In this document: piece after piece, positions 26,110-35,499 of the stretch | Numbering within the stretch: position 1 is the stretch's first letter | How the letters are laid out: each line of letters begins with the position of its first letter | Assembly (NCBI RefSeq): GCF_003668875.1 | Contig: NZ_RAWM01000005.1 | Location: forward strand, 62,001 to 126,000 | DNA: 64,000 nucleotides | Source of the DNA: Corallococcus interemptor | Lineage (GTDB): Bacteria > Myxococcota > Myxococcia > Myxococcales > Myxococcaceae | Direction: 5' to 3' | Notes under the pieces: model-generated | The model's input: the letters and a program-made list of their open reading frames with translations, nothing else | Database searches by the model: none | What the model was told of the DNA's origin: nothing | Translations under genes and position numbers: made by a program

Positions 26110-27611
26110 GCAAGCCACCGGACAGGGCCGGCGGGGGCCAGGCCCGGTTCCTCCATGGGGGCGAGTCGCTGGTGCAGAACACGCCCCTGGGTATCGAGCG
26201 CCAGAGGCTCGTCCGTGACGCTCCCCAGCACCCTGCCCGTTCGCAGGTTGACCACCATCCCCATGACGAGCACCGTGTCGCCCGCCCAGAACAGGCCTGA
26301 GTGCGTCGATTCGCCCAGGACGCTCGGGGGCAAACCTGTCCCCACCTTCCAGAGCCACAGCCGACTTCCGCACCGGCCGCAGGGCTCCGCGGGTTTGACG
26401 CTCTCCTCCAGCAACGCATGTCCCCCCAGCAAAGCCACGACCTGACCCAAGGGCACGGCTCGAGCAATGCGCTGCTCCAAATCGATGACGATGGGCACTG
26501 AATCGGACGGCTCATGCTCGGAAGCAACCCACAACGACAACAGCCTTCCGTCCCGTCCGGCCAGGTGGATGGATCTTTCCGAAAGCGGGAGAGCCATCCG
26601 CCAACCCAGGGGTTGATGAATCCGGGCGCCGTGCACTTCCAACGGGCCGAGGTCCGGCTGGCTCTCGCAGACCACCACGACCTGCTCGCGTGCCGCGTCC
26701 GCGAACACCAGGGTTGCATTGCAGCTCGAAGGGACCCAGGTCTCCCGCCTTCCATCCGCATGTTCGAGGAAGATGGAGCGGTCCGGAGCGCGACGCAGCA
26801 TTCCTTCCCCCAGGGGTTGCAGGACATCCTCGCCCTGCAGAAGCGGACCTCCCGAGACCCGGCGGTAGCGGCGCACGGGGGTGTCGCCCTCCCAGCCGAA
26901 GTGTGAGCTGGAGAGGACCGGCGGCCGGCAGGTCGCGGATGCGAGCGTGGTGTCCTCGTGGGGCCAGGTCTCCTTGCCATCCGCGTTCGTGTCTTCCACC
27001 ACGTCGAACACCGCCCACTGACCGGAGGGATCCAGCGAGGCCTGCCCGACACGTCCTCGCCCGGCGTCGAGGACGCGCTCGGTTCCCAGAAACAGGTCGC
27101 GCACGACGGCTCCGTCGGGACGCAGGTAGAGCAGCCGCAGGCCATCACGAGAGAAGCTGGCACGGATGGGGGGATGGGGGCTCGTCGTGTCAGGCGTGAC
27201 GCCCGAGGCCAGCACCGTCTCCTTCCGGGTCTCCACGTCGAGGAGCCAGAGCGCCGTGTCACGCACCACGACAAGAAAGCGCCCCGAGGGAGCCACGGCG
27301 AGCACCTCGTCGATGCGGATGCCCGCGCCGGGCTCCAGGAAGAGATACGGACGAAGCACGTCCCCCACGATGTTGCCGTGGAAGCCGAAGACGGTCGCGA
27401 TGCGACCATCGCCGTTGGTGTCCTCTCGCGCCTGGCAGGCGAGGAGCCACTTCCCGTCCGGCGCGGAGTCCATGAGCAGGAATGGATTCGCGGTGCCGTA
27501 ATCGCCGGAAGCCACTCCCGCCGGAGGCGTGAAGAAGACCGGACGTGACGCGGGCCCCTGGGAAGCGCACGCGGACAGCAACAGGGCGAACAGCAAGAAA
27601 TGACACCGCAT
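26085..27611 (-). CDS. Beta-propeller-like lipoprotein
   Basis: 508 residues. The signal peptide ends in the lipobox LLSAC. The rest is repeated short beta-strand segments with GKWLLACQA, GRFLVVVRDTALWLLD, GLRLLYLRPDGAVVRD and GQWAVFDVVED, typical of WD40/TolB-like propellers; DTNGDGRIATV and DTNADGKETWP resemble calcium loops. Probably an outer-envelope protein, function unknown. ATG 27611. The in-frame extension to 28025 is antisense to the DUF418 gene and is not used. The end overlaps the TIGR02265 gene. Confidence 0.75.
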   Translation of the reverse strand: MRCHFLLFALLLSACASQGPASRPVFFTPPAGVASGDYGTANPFLLMDSAPDGKWLLACQAREDTNGDGRIATVFGFHGNIVGDVLRPYLFLEPGAGIRIDEVLAVAPSGRFLVVVRDTALWLLDVETRKETVLASGVTPDTTSPHPPIRASFSRDGLRLLYLRPDGAVVRDLFLGTERVLDAGRGRVGQASLDPSGQWAVFDVVEDTNADGKETWPHEDTTLASATCRPPVLSSSHFGWEGDTPVRRYRRVSGGPLLQGEDVLQPLGEGMLRRAPDRSIFLEHADGRRETWVPSSCNATLVFADAAREQVVVVCESQPDLGPLEVHGARIHQPLGWRMALPLSERSIHLAGRDGRLLSLWVASEHEPSDSVPIVIDLEQRIARAVPLGQVVALLGGHALLEESVKPAEPCGRCGSRLWLWKVGTGLPPSVLGESTHSGLFWAGDTVLVMGMVVNLRTGRVLGSVTDEPLALDTQGRVLHQRLAPMEEPGLAPAGPVRWLAHEPQRTR

Positions 27612-27693
27612 CTGCCAATCTCCTCCACCTTCCATTCTTACCTGTGTCTGGAGTAGAGGTAAGCAGGCATGCGTTGACCACTCTTTCCCAAGC

Positions 27694-29040
27694 ATGACCC
27701 CAGCCCCTTCCGAGGCTTCGCCCTCCAGCGCCGAAGCCCGCCCCGTGGATTCCAGCGAGCGGCTGGTGTTGCTCGACGCGCTGCGTGGCTTCGCGCTGTG
27801 CGGCGTGTTCATCTCCAACGTGATGGGCTGGTTCAGCGGCAGGGCCTTCCTGCCGCGCGAGCAGGTCCTTTCAGCACTGAACACCGCGTCGCTCGCCGAC
27901 ACTGTCGCTTGGCAGGGGTTCGCGCTGCTGGTGGCCGGGAAGTTCATCACCCTCTTCTCGTTCCTCTTCGGCCTCGGCTTCGCGGTGCAGATGGGCCGCG
28001 CCGAGGCGCGGGGGGCCTCCATCACGCCGCTCTACGTCCGGCGGCTGGGGGTGATGCTGGTGATGGGGCTCTCCCACCTGTTCCTCATCTGGTACGGCGA
28101 CATCCTGAGCACGTACGCGGTGCTGGGCTTCGGCCTGCTGCTGTTCCGGGGGCGCTCGGACCGGACGCTGCTTGTCAGCGCCCTGCTGTTCGCCCTGGTC
28201 GGGTCCGTCATCGGCGTGGTCATGCTCAAGCTCCCGCAGCTGATGGCGGACACGCCGGAGGCCGGCGCGGCCATCGTCAAGGCGGCCAACGAGCGATCCT
28301 CGGACATCAAGGCGCGGACGCTGGCGGCCTACGCCCATGGCAGCTGGCTGGACACGACGAAGGCGACGTTCCACTTCTTCTTCCGCGACTACTCACCGCT
28401 GCTGCTGACCATCCTGCTCTCCACGTTCGGCCGGTTCCTGCTGGGCCTGCTGGCGGGCAAGCGCCGCATCTTCCACGACGTGCCCCAGCACCTGCGGCTG
28501 TTCCGCCGGCTCCTCGGATGGGGGCTCGTGGCCGGGGTGATTGGCAGCGGCAGCGGGCTGGTGCTGCAGCAGCTCCTGGTGAAGCAGGTCTTCACTCCAG
28601 AGTCGCTGCCGGCATGGGTGTCCTTCGCCATGGCGCCGCTGCGTCAGGTGGGCGAGCTGGGCTTCGCGGCCGTGTACGTGTCCGGCATCGCCCTGCTCTT
28701 CCAGCGGGCCCCCTGGCAGCGGGGGCTGGGGCTGCTCGCGCCGGTGGGGCGCATGGCGCTGACGAACTACCTGTCCCAGTCCATCATCAGCGTGCTGTTC
28801 TTCTACGGGTTCGGACTGGGCTTCATCACGAAGCTGGGCCCCGCGGCCGGCGTGGCCTACTGCCTGTCTGTCTTCAGCGTCCAGGTGGTGTGGAGCCACC
28901 TGTGGCTGGCGAGGTTCCGCTTCGGCCCCACGGAGTGGGTGTGGCGGTCGCTGACGTATGGGAAGGCGCAGCCCATGCGCCGCGAGGATGCGGCGAATCA
29001 GCGCACGGCGCCTGCCGTCAACGGCAGCCGGCTGCCTTGA
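27694..29040 (+). CDS. DUF418 family integral membrane protein
   Basis: 448 residues. LLDALRGFALCGVFISNV near residue 27 and the C-terminal GRMALTNYLSQSIISVLFFYGFGLGF plus FGPTEWVWRSLTYGKAQPM are the two conserved blocks of the DUF418 (YeiB-like) family, in which acyltransferase-3-like membrane topology is thought to occur. About eight TM segments. It sits in the inner membrane; the substrate is unknown. ATG 27694. It is divergent from the propeller lipoprotein and its last 23 bp overlap the convergent hydrolase gene. Confidence 0.9.
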   Translation: MTPAPSEASPSSAEARPVDSSERLVLLDALRGFALCGVFISNVMGWFSGRAFLPREQVLSALNTASLADTVAWQGFALLVAGKFITLFSFLFGLGFAVQMGRAEARGASITPLYVRRLGVMLVMGLSHLFLIWYGDILSTYAVLGFGLLLFRGRSDRTLLVSALLFALVGSVIGVVMLKLPQLMADTPEAGAAIVKAANERSSDIKARTLAAYAHGSWLDTTKATFHFFFRDYSPLLLTILLSTFGRFLLGLLAGKRRIFHDVPQHLRLFRRLLGWGLVAGVIGSGSGLVLQQLLVKQVFTPESLPAWVSFAMAPLRQVGELGFAAVYVSGIALLFQRAPWQRGLGLLAPVGRMALTNYLSQSIISVLFFYGFGLGFITKLGPAAGVAYCLSVFSVQVVWSHLWLARFRFGPTEWVWRSLTYGKAQPMRREDAANQRTAPAVNGSRLP

Positions 29041-29839
29041 AGATCAGCTCGGTGACGGTTTCAGGGTGGCTCATCATCGCCACGTGTGAGCTGCGGATCT
29101 CGTAGGTCCGGGCGCGAGCGCGCCGGGCCATGAAGCGCTCGGCCCCAGGAGGAATGGTGTTGTCGTCGCTGGCGACCAGGTACCAGGACGGAATGGACTT
29201 CCACGCTGGCGGGCCGGAAGGCTCATCAAAGACGAAGCTGGCGGCCGGGCGCTGACTGGCGGCCAGCACCGCCGCGTCCTTCTCACGGAGGTCGGCCGCG
29301 AAGAGCTGACGGAAGAATGCGGGGTCGATGTATGCGTCGGCGTTCAAGGGCACACTTCCAGGGAAGGGGCGCAAGATGAGGTGCTCGCCAAGCTTGGAGT
29401 CGCCGCCGCCAAGGGTGTTGGCCTCCGAGATGCTCTCGTCCTCATCGAGTGCGTACGCGGCGATGTACACGAGCGCTTTCACGTTCGGGTTCCCGGTGGC
29501 CGCGTTGGTGATGACGGCTCCGCCGTAGGAGTGGCCGACCAGGATGATGGGACCACTGAGGGTCCCCAGGAAGTACCGCAGGTACTCCGCATCCCCCGAC
29601 ATGCTCCGCAAGGGATTGGCGAACGCATGGGCCGTATAGCCCTGCTTCTGCAGCCGCTTCATCACGTCCGCCCAGCCGGATGCGTCAGCGAACGCGCCGT
29701 GGACGAGGACGATGGTGGGCTTGCGACGGCAGCGGGCCTCCCACGTGTCTTCAGCTGCGACAGCCCGGGAGGGAATGGCGCTGACAGCCAGCAGGACACA
29801 AAACAGGCCCAACCGTCGCAGGTTCTGTTGAGTGGTCAT
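29018..29839 (-). CDS. Secreted alpha/beta hydrolase
   Basis: 273 residues. A signal peptide (FCVLLAVSAIPSRAVAA) is followed by an alpha/beta-hydrolase core: oxyanion loop VLVHGAFADASGW, nucleophile elbow GHSYGG (Ser about 122), a catalytic acid in SWYLVASDDNTIPPG and His in SSHVAMMSHP. The short length and the early Ala-Phe-Ala-Asp motif match exported esterases of the salicylate-esterase/EstC type. The substrate is unknown. ATG 29839 follows GAGAGGTCG. It starts 50 bp after the sterol-desaturase-like gene, possibly in one transcript. Confidence 0.85.
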   Translation of the reverse strand: MTTQQNLRRLGLFCVLLAVSAIPSRAVAAEDTWEARCRRKPTIVLVHGAFADASGWADVMKRLQKQGYTAHAFANPLRSMSGDAEYLRYFLGTLSGPIILVGHSYGGAVITNAATGNPNVKALVYIAAYALDEDESISEANTLGGGDSKLGEHLILRPFPGSVPLNADAYIDPAFFRQLFAADLREKDAAVLAASQRPAASFVFDEPSGPPAWKSIPSWYLVASDDNTIPPGAERFMARRARARTYEIRSSHVAMMSHPETVTELIFKAAGCR

Positions 29840-29889
29840 CGACCTCTCCGAGCATTCAGCAGGGGGACTCGGAAGGTGGATGGCGTGCC

Positions 29890-31140
29890 CTACCGCGACA
29901 ACCAGGACCGGAGTCCAGGCCTGATGCCCGTGGCCCCCCGTGCCACACGCAGCCACACCAGCGAGACCATCCACCACGCCGCCGTGAGCGCGCTCCAGGC
30001 CTGGGGCGCTCGGGCCTGGACCAGCCAGAGCGTCACGGCGACTCCCATCGCGAGCACCCGGGTGAGCTCCAGGGGCTCGCTCCACGCCTTCGACTCCAGC
30101 ATCCCGCTCCAGGCGGTGGCCATTGCCCAGAGCAGCAGGCTCAACACGACCTTCTGCCAGCCGGAGAGCGGCGAGGCATGGTGGCTCACCAGGAGCATGA
30201 AGGGCATCGACGCGAACAGCTGGAAGACGAGGTACCCCCGGACGCCCGGCAGCTCCCGCGAGTGGTACTTCACCTCCGCGCCCTCCTGCTTCCAATAGCC
30301 CAGCGCGCGAGGCGGCAGGTCCGCGGGCCGCCAGCCCGTGGGCATCACCCAGAGCCGCAGCCGGTCCCAGTGGCTCTTCGTGGAGACCGCGTCCGAGACC
30401 AGCCGGCTCCAGAACTGGAAGTTGATGGCCGTCGGATCCCACGTGTTCGCCGGGGTCGTCAGGCCATAGGAGCACGGCTCGGTCTCCTCCGCGTAGGTGC
30501 CGAACATCCGGTCCCAGATGATGAGGAAGCCCGCGTAGTTCTTGTCGATGTATGCGTCATTGCGCGCGTGGTGCACGCGGTGGTGCGACGGCGTGTTCAG
30601 CCACGACTCCACCCAGCGCGGGAGCTTGGGGATGACCCGCGTATGGGGAATGAACTGGAGCACCAGGTGGAAGGCCACCATCGCCAGCACGGCCTCCGGC
30701 GGAAAGCCCATCAGCACCAGCGGCCAGTAGAAGAGGAACGAGAAGAGCCGCTGTGTCACGCTCGCGCGCAAGGCCACCGCGTAGTTGAGCTCCTCGGTGG
30801 AGTGGTGCGGTGAATGCGCCGCCCAGCCGATGTTGGTGCGGTGCCCGAAGCGGTGGAACCAGTAGAAGAGGAAGTCCACCCCCAGGAAGAGCGCCACCAG
30901 CGACAGCGGCGACGATGCGTCCAGCCGCCACGGCGCGAACTGGCCCAGCTGCGTGAAGAGCGGCAGCACCAGCAGCGCCACCGCCACGTTGACGCACTGG
31001 TTCATCACCGCAGTGCCCATGCTCGCGATGGAGTCCTGGAAGCTGTAGTAGCCGTTCTTGCGCGCCACGCACCAGGCGAACTCGGCCAGGGCCAGGGCAA
31101 TGACGAAGGGCGTCGCCACGGCATAGACGTTGATGGACAT
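29890..31140 (-). CDS. Sterol desaturase / fatty acid hydroxylase superfamily protein
   Basis: 416 residues with about nine hydrophobic segments. The di-iron histidine boxes are HRFGH, HSPHH and HRVHH, spread over residues about 95-210 in the family order. The GFLIIWDRMFGTY after the last box is the hallmark of alkylglycerol-monooxygenase-like and sterol-desaturase proteins. It should hydroxylate or desaturate a lipid in the inner membrane, possibly the ether lipids myxobacteria form in development; that is inference. It is divergent from a Crp-like regulator (31208), with 67 bp between. Confidence 0.85.
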   Translation of the reverse strand: MSINVYAVATPFVIALALAEFAWCVARKNGYYSFQDSIASMGTAVMNQCVNVAVALLVLPLFTQLGQFAPWRLDASSPLSLVALFLGVDFLFYWFHRFGHRTNIGWAAHSPHHSTEELNYAVALRASVTQRLFSFLFYWPLVLMGFPPEAVLAMVAFHLVLQFIPHTRVIPKLPRWVESWLNTPSHHRVHHARNDAYIDKNYAGFLIIWDRMFGTYAEETEPCSYGLTTPANTWDPTAINFQFWSRLVSDAVSTKSHWDRLRLWVMPTGWRPADLPPRALGYWKQEGAEVKYHSRELPGVRGYLVFQLFASMPFMLLVSHHASPLSGWQKVVLSLLLWAMATAWSGMLESKAWSEPLELTRVLAMGVAVTLWLVQARAPQAWSALTAAWWMVSLVWLRVARGATGIRPGLRSWLSR

Positions 31141-31207
31141 GCCGCCGGTATATGTTTCCCCCAGCGGCCCGCGCCTTAACCCAGGTCAAGCCAGCACCCT
31201 TGGAGAC

Positions 31208-31795
31208 ATGAGATTCCCCAAGCTCTTCGAGCGCCTCGCCACGCTGGCCCCGCTTCCTCCCGAGGAATGGGCGAAGGCCGAGGCCGTGGCGAAGGAGCAA
31301 TCGCTCGCGAAGCGGGAGCTCTTCCTGCGTCCCGGAGACGCGGCGGACCGGTTCGCCGTGGTGCTTCAGGGCGTCTTCCGGGGCGTGCGCGTGTCGCCTC
31401 GCGGCGGCGAGTCCATCAAGGCCTTCCGCGCCGAGGGAGAGCTGATTGGCGCCTACGCGGAGATGCTGCAGCGGCGGCCGTCGATGACCGCGATTGAAGC
31501 GCTGGAGCCAAGCCGGGTGCTGGTGTTCCACGCGCGGGACTTCCAGACGCTGGAGCAGGGCCACGTGTGCTGGGAGCGGCTGGCACGCCGGGTGGCGGAA
31601 CAGCACTTCCTCCTCAAGGAGCGCCGCGAGCAGGAGTTCCTGGAGCTGTCCGCGGAGGAGCGCCTGGTGAACTTCTGGGACGAGCATCCCCACCTGAAGG
31701 GGCGGATTCCCCAGCGCGACGTGGCCGCCTACCTCGGCATCACCGAGGTGGGATTGAGTCGCATCATGTCACGGCGCCGCAAGCGCAGCGGTTGA
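31208..31795 (+). CDS. Crp/Fnr-family transcriptional regulator
   Basis: 195 residues. The N-terminal two thirds follows the cyclic-nucleotide-binding beta roll (KRELFLRPGDAADRFAVVLQGVFRG and ESIKAFRAEGELIGAYAEML). The C-terminal HTH is RIPQRDVAAYLGITEVGLSRIMSRR. The R-x-x-L ligand contacts of cAMP-binding members are not evident, so the ligand is open. Divergent to the sterol-desaturase-like gene, which it may regulate. ATG 31208 follows GGAGAC. Confidence 0.85.
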   Translation: MRFPKLFERLATLAPLPPEEWAKAEAVAKEQSLAKRELFLRPGDAADRFAVVLQGVFRGVRVSPRGGESIKAFRAEGELIGAYAEMLQRRPSMTAIEALEPSRVLVFHARDFQTLEQGHVCWERLARRVAEQHFLLKERREQEFLELSAEERLVNFWDEHPHLKGRIPQRDVAAYLGITEVGLSRIMSRRRKRSG

Positions 31796-31902
31796 ACGCA
31801 ATGACACACAGTGCGAGCCCGGCCGGCTGACAAGACGCCTCGTGTGAATCCTGAGACAAATGGAGGTTGTCTGGCGAGCACGCGCGCCTCTACTCTCGCC
31901 GG

Positions 31903-32337
31903 ATGACCCGACTGCTTGCAGCGTTGATTCTTCTTCCTTCGATGGCCTTCGGGCAGGTGCGCGTGGACATCGACGTGAAGCTGCCGGACATCGTCTTCAA
32001 GGCCCCGCCTGCGCTCGTCGTCGTGGAGCCCGGCGTGCAGGTGGTGGAGGACTACGACGAGGACCTCTACGTCGTGGACAACGTGTACTGGGTGCGCCGC
32101 GATGGGCGCTGGTTCCGGGCGCGCGACTACCACGGCGGCTGGGAGTACGTGGAGGAGCGCCGCGTCCCCGTCACCGTCGTCAAGGTGCCTCCCGGCCGCT
32201 ACAAGCGGTGGAAGCACCCGAAGAAGCGGGCGGCCGTGCCCGCGTCGTACCGCGAGCACGATCACCATGATGATCACCACCACGATCATCACGACGACCA
32301 CCACAAGGGCGGCAAGGGCAAGGGCCGGAAGAAGTAG
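31903..32337 (+). CDS. Secreted protein with His-rich C-terminal tail
   Basis: 144 residues. A signal peptide (MTRLLAALILLPSMAFG) precedes a small beta domain with VDNVYWVRRDGRWFRARDYHGGW. That segment resembles the repeats found in YXWGXW-type myxobacterial proteins. Near the end, REHDHHDDHHHDHHDDHH is a cluster of His and Asp able to bind transition metals, followed by a Gly/Lys tail. Probably a periplasmic or surface metal buffer. ATG 31903 follows CCGGATG with no strong ribosome site. Confidence 0.65.
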   Translation: MTRLLAALILLPSMAFGQVRVDIDVKLPDIVFKAPPALVVVEPGVQVVEDYDEDLYVVDNVYWVRRDGRWFRARDYHGGWEYVEERRVPVTVVKVPPGRYKRWKHPKKRAAVPASYREHDHHDDHHHDHHDDHHKGGKGKGRKK

Positions 32338-32361
32338 CCCGCCAGCGCTCCGCCCCGTGGT

Positions 32362-33528
32362 CTACAGCCCTACCTGGAGCAAGAGGATGAGCCGCGAGAA
32401 GGAGTCGGTGCCTTCCCGCAGCGCAGGATGGTGGTCCCAGCTGAGCGCGGCTCCCACCGGACCGAAGTGCAGGTCCGCGAGGAGCCGCAGTCCCGGCCTG
32501 ACGTCAGGGAGCACCTGCACCGGCACACCCACGCCAAGCCCGAAGCTCGGAATGATGGCGACCTGCGGCGTCGCGTACTGCGTGAGCGGCGTGATGACGA
32601 ATTGCTCTCGAAAATCCGTCTCCACCGAGACCGAATGCAGGAAGGACTCGGGCGCGGCGAGCTGGTAGCCGAGCCGCGCCATGAAGCGGGAGCCGTCACC
32701 GAGCCGCGCGCCCAGGCCCAGCTGCACACCGCCCGGAATCCACCACGGCTTGGGCTTCGTCAGCGTGACGTTGAGCCATTCGGGAGCGCTCTCCGCCGTG
32801 AGGCTCCGCTCCGCCACCACCTGTCCGCCCTCGTGCCGGAGTTGCCAGCCCGTGGCCACCGGCAGCGAGCGCGCCGAGGTGTTCGGGCTGCTGCCCACCT
32901 CCCATGAGGAGGGGACCCGCACCGTGATGTGGAGCGTGGGGTTGCCCGCCCAGGTCCGGATGGGTCCCAACAAGTAGTCGATGTCCCAATGCGTGGCCCG
33001 CGAACGATTGGGGGAAAGAAGCGCGTGGCGCGACTGGACCGCGGGCCACACATAGCCCGTGGGCAGGAAGCGCTGCTCGAGCTGCATCTGGCCGCGCACC
33101 ACCAGCTCCCCTTCCCGCCCGGGCGGAAACGTGAGGGTGAAGCCGAAGCGCTCCGCTCCGGAGTCCGCGAGCCCTCCAGACTCTGTCATGGGGCCTGGCG
33201 CGGCCGCCTGCGCATCTGTCACCGGAAGAGGTGCTTCATCGAATCGCACGCGGACCTCCTGCGTGCGGACTCCCAGGAAGGCGGCATCGATGACCTCCGC
33301 CTCGGAGGTGCCGTTGCGCAGCCGGTAGCGCGCCTCGAAGCAGCAGACCGCCTCTTGCGCCTCCTCCGCGCAGTCGAAGTCCAGCTGCTCGCTGAGCACC
33401 TCCGTGCGCGTGCGCGCGGTCCCTGATGACAGGGTCAAGGCCGCTGGCGTCCGCGAGGAGGCAGCGACGTTGGCGGCGGCGGGCACGGCGGCGAGGAGAC
33501 ACACGATGAACGCAAGGCGGACCGCCAT
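32362..33528 (-). CDS. Secreted hypothetical protein
   Basis: About 388 residues with a signal peptide (RLAFIVCLLAAVPAAANVAAS). The mature part is beta-rich, with a cysteine cluster (DCAEEAQEAVCCFEARYRLRN) near residue 55, and long C-terminal segments that look like outer-membrane or surface beta strands. No enzyme motif. ATG 33528 or 33537. Its 3' end is convergent with the His-rich protein gene, 24 bp apart. Confidence 0.65.
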   Translation of the reverse strand: MAVRLAFIVCLLAAVPAAANVAASSRTPAALTLSSGTARTRTEVLSEQLDFDCAEEAQEAVCCFEARYRLRNGTSEAEVIDAAFLGVRTQEVRVRFDEAPLPVTDAQAAAPGPMTESGGLADSGAERFGFTLTFPPGREGELVVRGQMQLEQRFLPTGYVWPAVQSRHALLSPNRSRATHWDIDYLLGPIRTWAGNPTLHITVRVPSSWEVGSSPNTSARSLPVATGWQLRHEGGQVVAERSLTAESAPEWLNVTLTKPKPWWIPGGVQLGLGARLGDGSRFMARLGYQLAAPESFLHSVSVETDFREQFVITPLTQYATPQVAIIPSFGLGVGVPVQVLPDVRPGLRLLADLHFGPVGAALSWDHHPALREGTDSFSRLILLLQVGL

Positions 33529-33823
33529 GTCCGCCATTGTCGCTCAATCCGCTGCGTTCCAGCCCGCTTCACCATGGACGGTGCGCATGTCACTTCCCAG
33601 GAATGGCGAACCAAGGCGTGCAGGGGTGGTGCTTTACCCATGAGTGCGGGGTGCCACCCTGTATGGGTGTCCGCTTGAAGTCTCCCATTGCCGGTGACAA
33701 GGATGCGCATCGCCAGCCCGAGAAGGATGGAAGGGCTTCCACCTTCGCGTGAGCTGGCCATCACGCCCTGACATGACAAGGACATTCCTGCCCTGGCAGG
33801 GCTTCGTCCAAGGGGGACAATCC
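33529..33823. other. Intergenic region without recognised gene
   Basis: 295 bp between two divergent genes. The sequence is less GC-rich than its surroundings and presumably contains both promoters; no operator or RNA was recognised. Confidence 0.4.
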
Positions 33824-35014
33824 ATGACGCGTTCCTTCGCATCCGCCTTCTCATCCATCGTGTTCCTGCTCACCAGCACGGCTTGCGGTCCCGGCCCGTC
33901 CGACGACCAGACGCCGGCGGGGGCCTCCTCCGCGGTCGAGGTGGGCACCGAGCGCCAGGCACTCGCCAGCTGGAGCTCCGCCGCGTCGATGTCCACGGCC
34001 CGCTACAACCACACCGCCACCGTCCTGCCGTCGGGCAAGGTGCTGGTGGCCGGTGGCGAGTCGGGCTCGGCCGGTCCGTTTTCCAGCGCGGCGCTCTACA
34101 ACCCGACCACCAACACCTGGGCCTCCACGGGGAGCATGACGACGGCCCGCTCGGCCCACGTCTCCGTCCTGCTGTCGTCGGGCAAGGTGCTCGTCATTGG
34201 CGGCACCTTCGGCAGCACCACCACCGCGGAGGTGTACGACCCGGCGACGGGGACGTGGACCGCCACCGGCAGCCTCTCCACGCTGCGCACCAACTTCACC
34301 GCGACCCTGCTGTCCTCGGGACAGGTCCTCGTCACGGGCGGCCGGGGCACCGGCGGCGTCTACCTGACCAGCTGCGAGCTGTATGACCCGGCCACCGGCA
34401 CCTGGTCCACCACGGGCAGCCTCGCCACGGGCCGCATGGATCACTCCGCCGTGCTGCTCGGCAACGGGCAGGTGCTCGTCAGCGGCGGCCTCTACATGAT
34501 CTTCACCTCCCTGTACCGGCTGGACAGCGCGGAGCTGTACGACCCGGCCACCGGCACCTGGTCCTCGGCGGGCTACCTCGCCACGGGGCGCAGCGAGCAC
34601 GTGTCGCTCCTGCTGCCTTCTGGTGATGCGCTGATCGTGGGAGGCATTGCCGGCGACGGCAGGGTCACCAGCCACTACTCGGTCTCCGCGGCTGAGTCGT
34701 TCAGCGCGGGCACCCTGACGTCCGCGGGCACGATGGTCGGCGCGCGCTACCGCCACGCCGCCGTCGTCCTGCCTTCGGGCGCCGTCCTGGCGGCGGGGGG
34801 CCTGAACAAGATTGGCGGCACCACCACGACGCAGTACCTGTCCAGCGCGAGCCTGTACGACCCGGCCACCGGCACCTGGAGCGCCACGGCCAGCATGCTC
34901 GCGGTGCGCAACCAGTTCACGCTCAGCGTCCTGCCGTCGGGCAAGGTGCTGGCGGTGGGCGGCACCAACAGCTCGGGCCTGGGGCTCGCCTCCACGGAGC
35001 TCTACACCCCGTGA
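33824..35014 (+). CDS. Kelch-repeat lipoprotein
   Basis: 396 residues. Signal peptide and lipobox LLTSTAC. The remainder is about six kelch repeats, each with MSTARYNHTATVLPSGKVLVAGG-like first strand (in parts) and YDPATGTWS-like last strand, forming a six-bladed propeller. Such lipoproteins are abundant in myxobacteria, located on the envelope surface, with unknown partners. The repeated units show strong similarity at DNA level (GTACGACCCGGC, GGCACCTGG). ATG 33824 follows AGGGGGACA. A terminator follows at 35026. Confidence 0.85.
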   Translation: MTRSFASAFSSIVFLLTSTACGPGPSDDQTPAGASSAVEVGTERQALASWSSAASMSTARYNHTATVLPSGKVLVAGGESGSAGPFSSAALYNPTTNTWASTGSMTTARSAHVSVLLSSGKVLVIGGTFGSTTTAEVYDPATGTWTATGSLSTLRTNFTATLLSSGQVLVTGGRGTGGVYLTSCELYDPATGTWSTTGSLATGRMDHSAVLLGNGQVLVSGGLYMIFTSLYRLDSAELYDPATGTWSSAGYLATGRSEHVSLLLPSGDALIVGGIAGDGRVTSHYSVSAAESFSAGTLTSAGTMVGARYRHAAVVLPSGAVLAAGGLNKIGGTTTTQYLSSASLYDPATGTWSATASMLAVRNQFTLSVLPSGKVLAVGGTNSSGLGLASTELYTP

Positions 35015-35025
35015 CCTGAAGCGAA

Positions 35026-35063
35026 ACGGGCTGGAGACCGTGAAGGCCTCCAGCCCGTGTTTT
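35026..35063 (+). terminator. Rho-independent terminator of the kelch lipoprotein gene
   Basis: ACGGGCTGGAG (35026-35036) and CTCCAGCCCGT (35048-35058) form a perfect 11-bp stem with an 11-base loop, followed by GTTTT. It lies 11 bp after the stop codon. Confidence 0.85.
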
Positions 35064-35132
35064 CGACGCAGGCATGGCGGACCTGCTCAAGTTGAGAGAG
35101 CCGGTGCGTCGTGCCGTCCGACAGCAGGCGCG

Positions 35133-35390
35133 TCATGCGCTTCCGTCCAGCAACCGGAGGAGGGCGTCACGCTCCACGACGAGCTTCTTCGAGTTGAGGG
35201 CCTTGCGGATGATGCGCAGGGCCTCCGGACGCACCTCGGCGCCGGTCAGCCGGGGGAGCCAGTGCGCACGGAGCTCCTCCAGCTGTTGCCGCTGGGATAG
35301 CTCCGTGGTTGCCAGCCACCGTAAGGCCGTGCACGGGCGCAGGTAGGCGGCGGCTTCCTCTTGGGACAACCAGCGCTGCAAGGGGAGCAT
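35133..35390 (-). CDS. Small hypothetical protein
   Basis: 85 residues, helical, with LSQEEAAAYLRPCTAL near the start, reminiscent of excisionase-type HTH segments, and a charged C-terminus (IIRKALNSKKLVVERDALLRLL). Codon use (G/C at third positions) matches neighbouring genes. ATG 35390 is the likely start; no clear ribosome site. The longer upstream extension of the frame would be antisense to the next lipoprotein. Function unknown. Confidence 0.5.
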   Translation of the reverse strand: MLPLQRWLSQEEAAAYLRPCTALRWLATTELSQRQQLEELRAHWLPRLTGAEVRPEALRIIRKALNSKKLVVERDALLRLLDGSA

Positions 35391-35499
35391 CGTGTCGGGG
35401 TTCCTGGGTGGCTGCGGGCAAGACGTGCAGGGTCCGCGAGACCATGGAACGCTCGCGCTCGGGTGGCCACGGGCGCATGATGCTCCCTGGAGGTCACAC

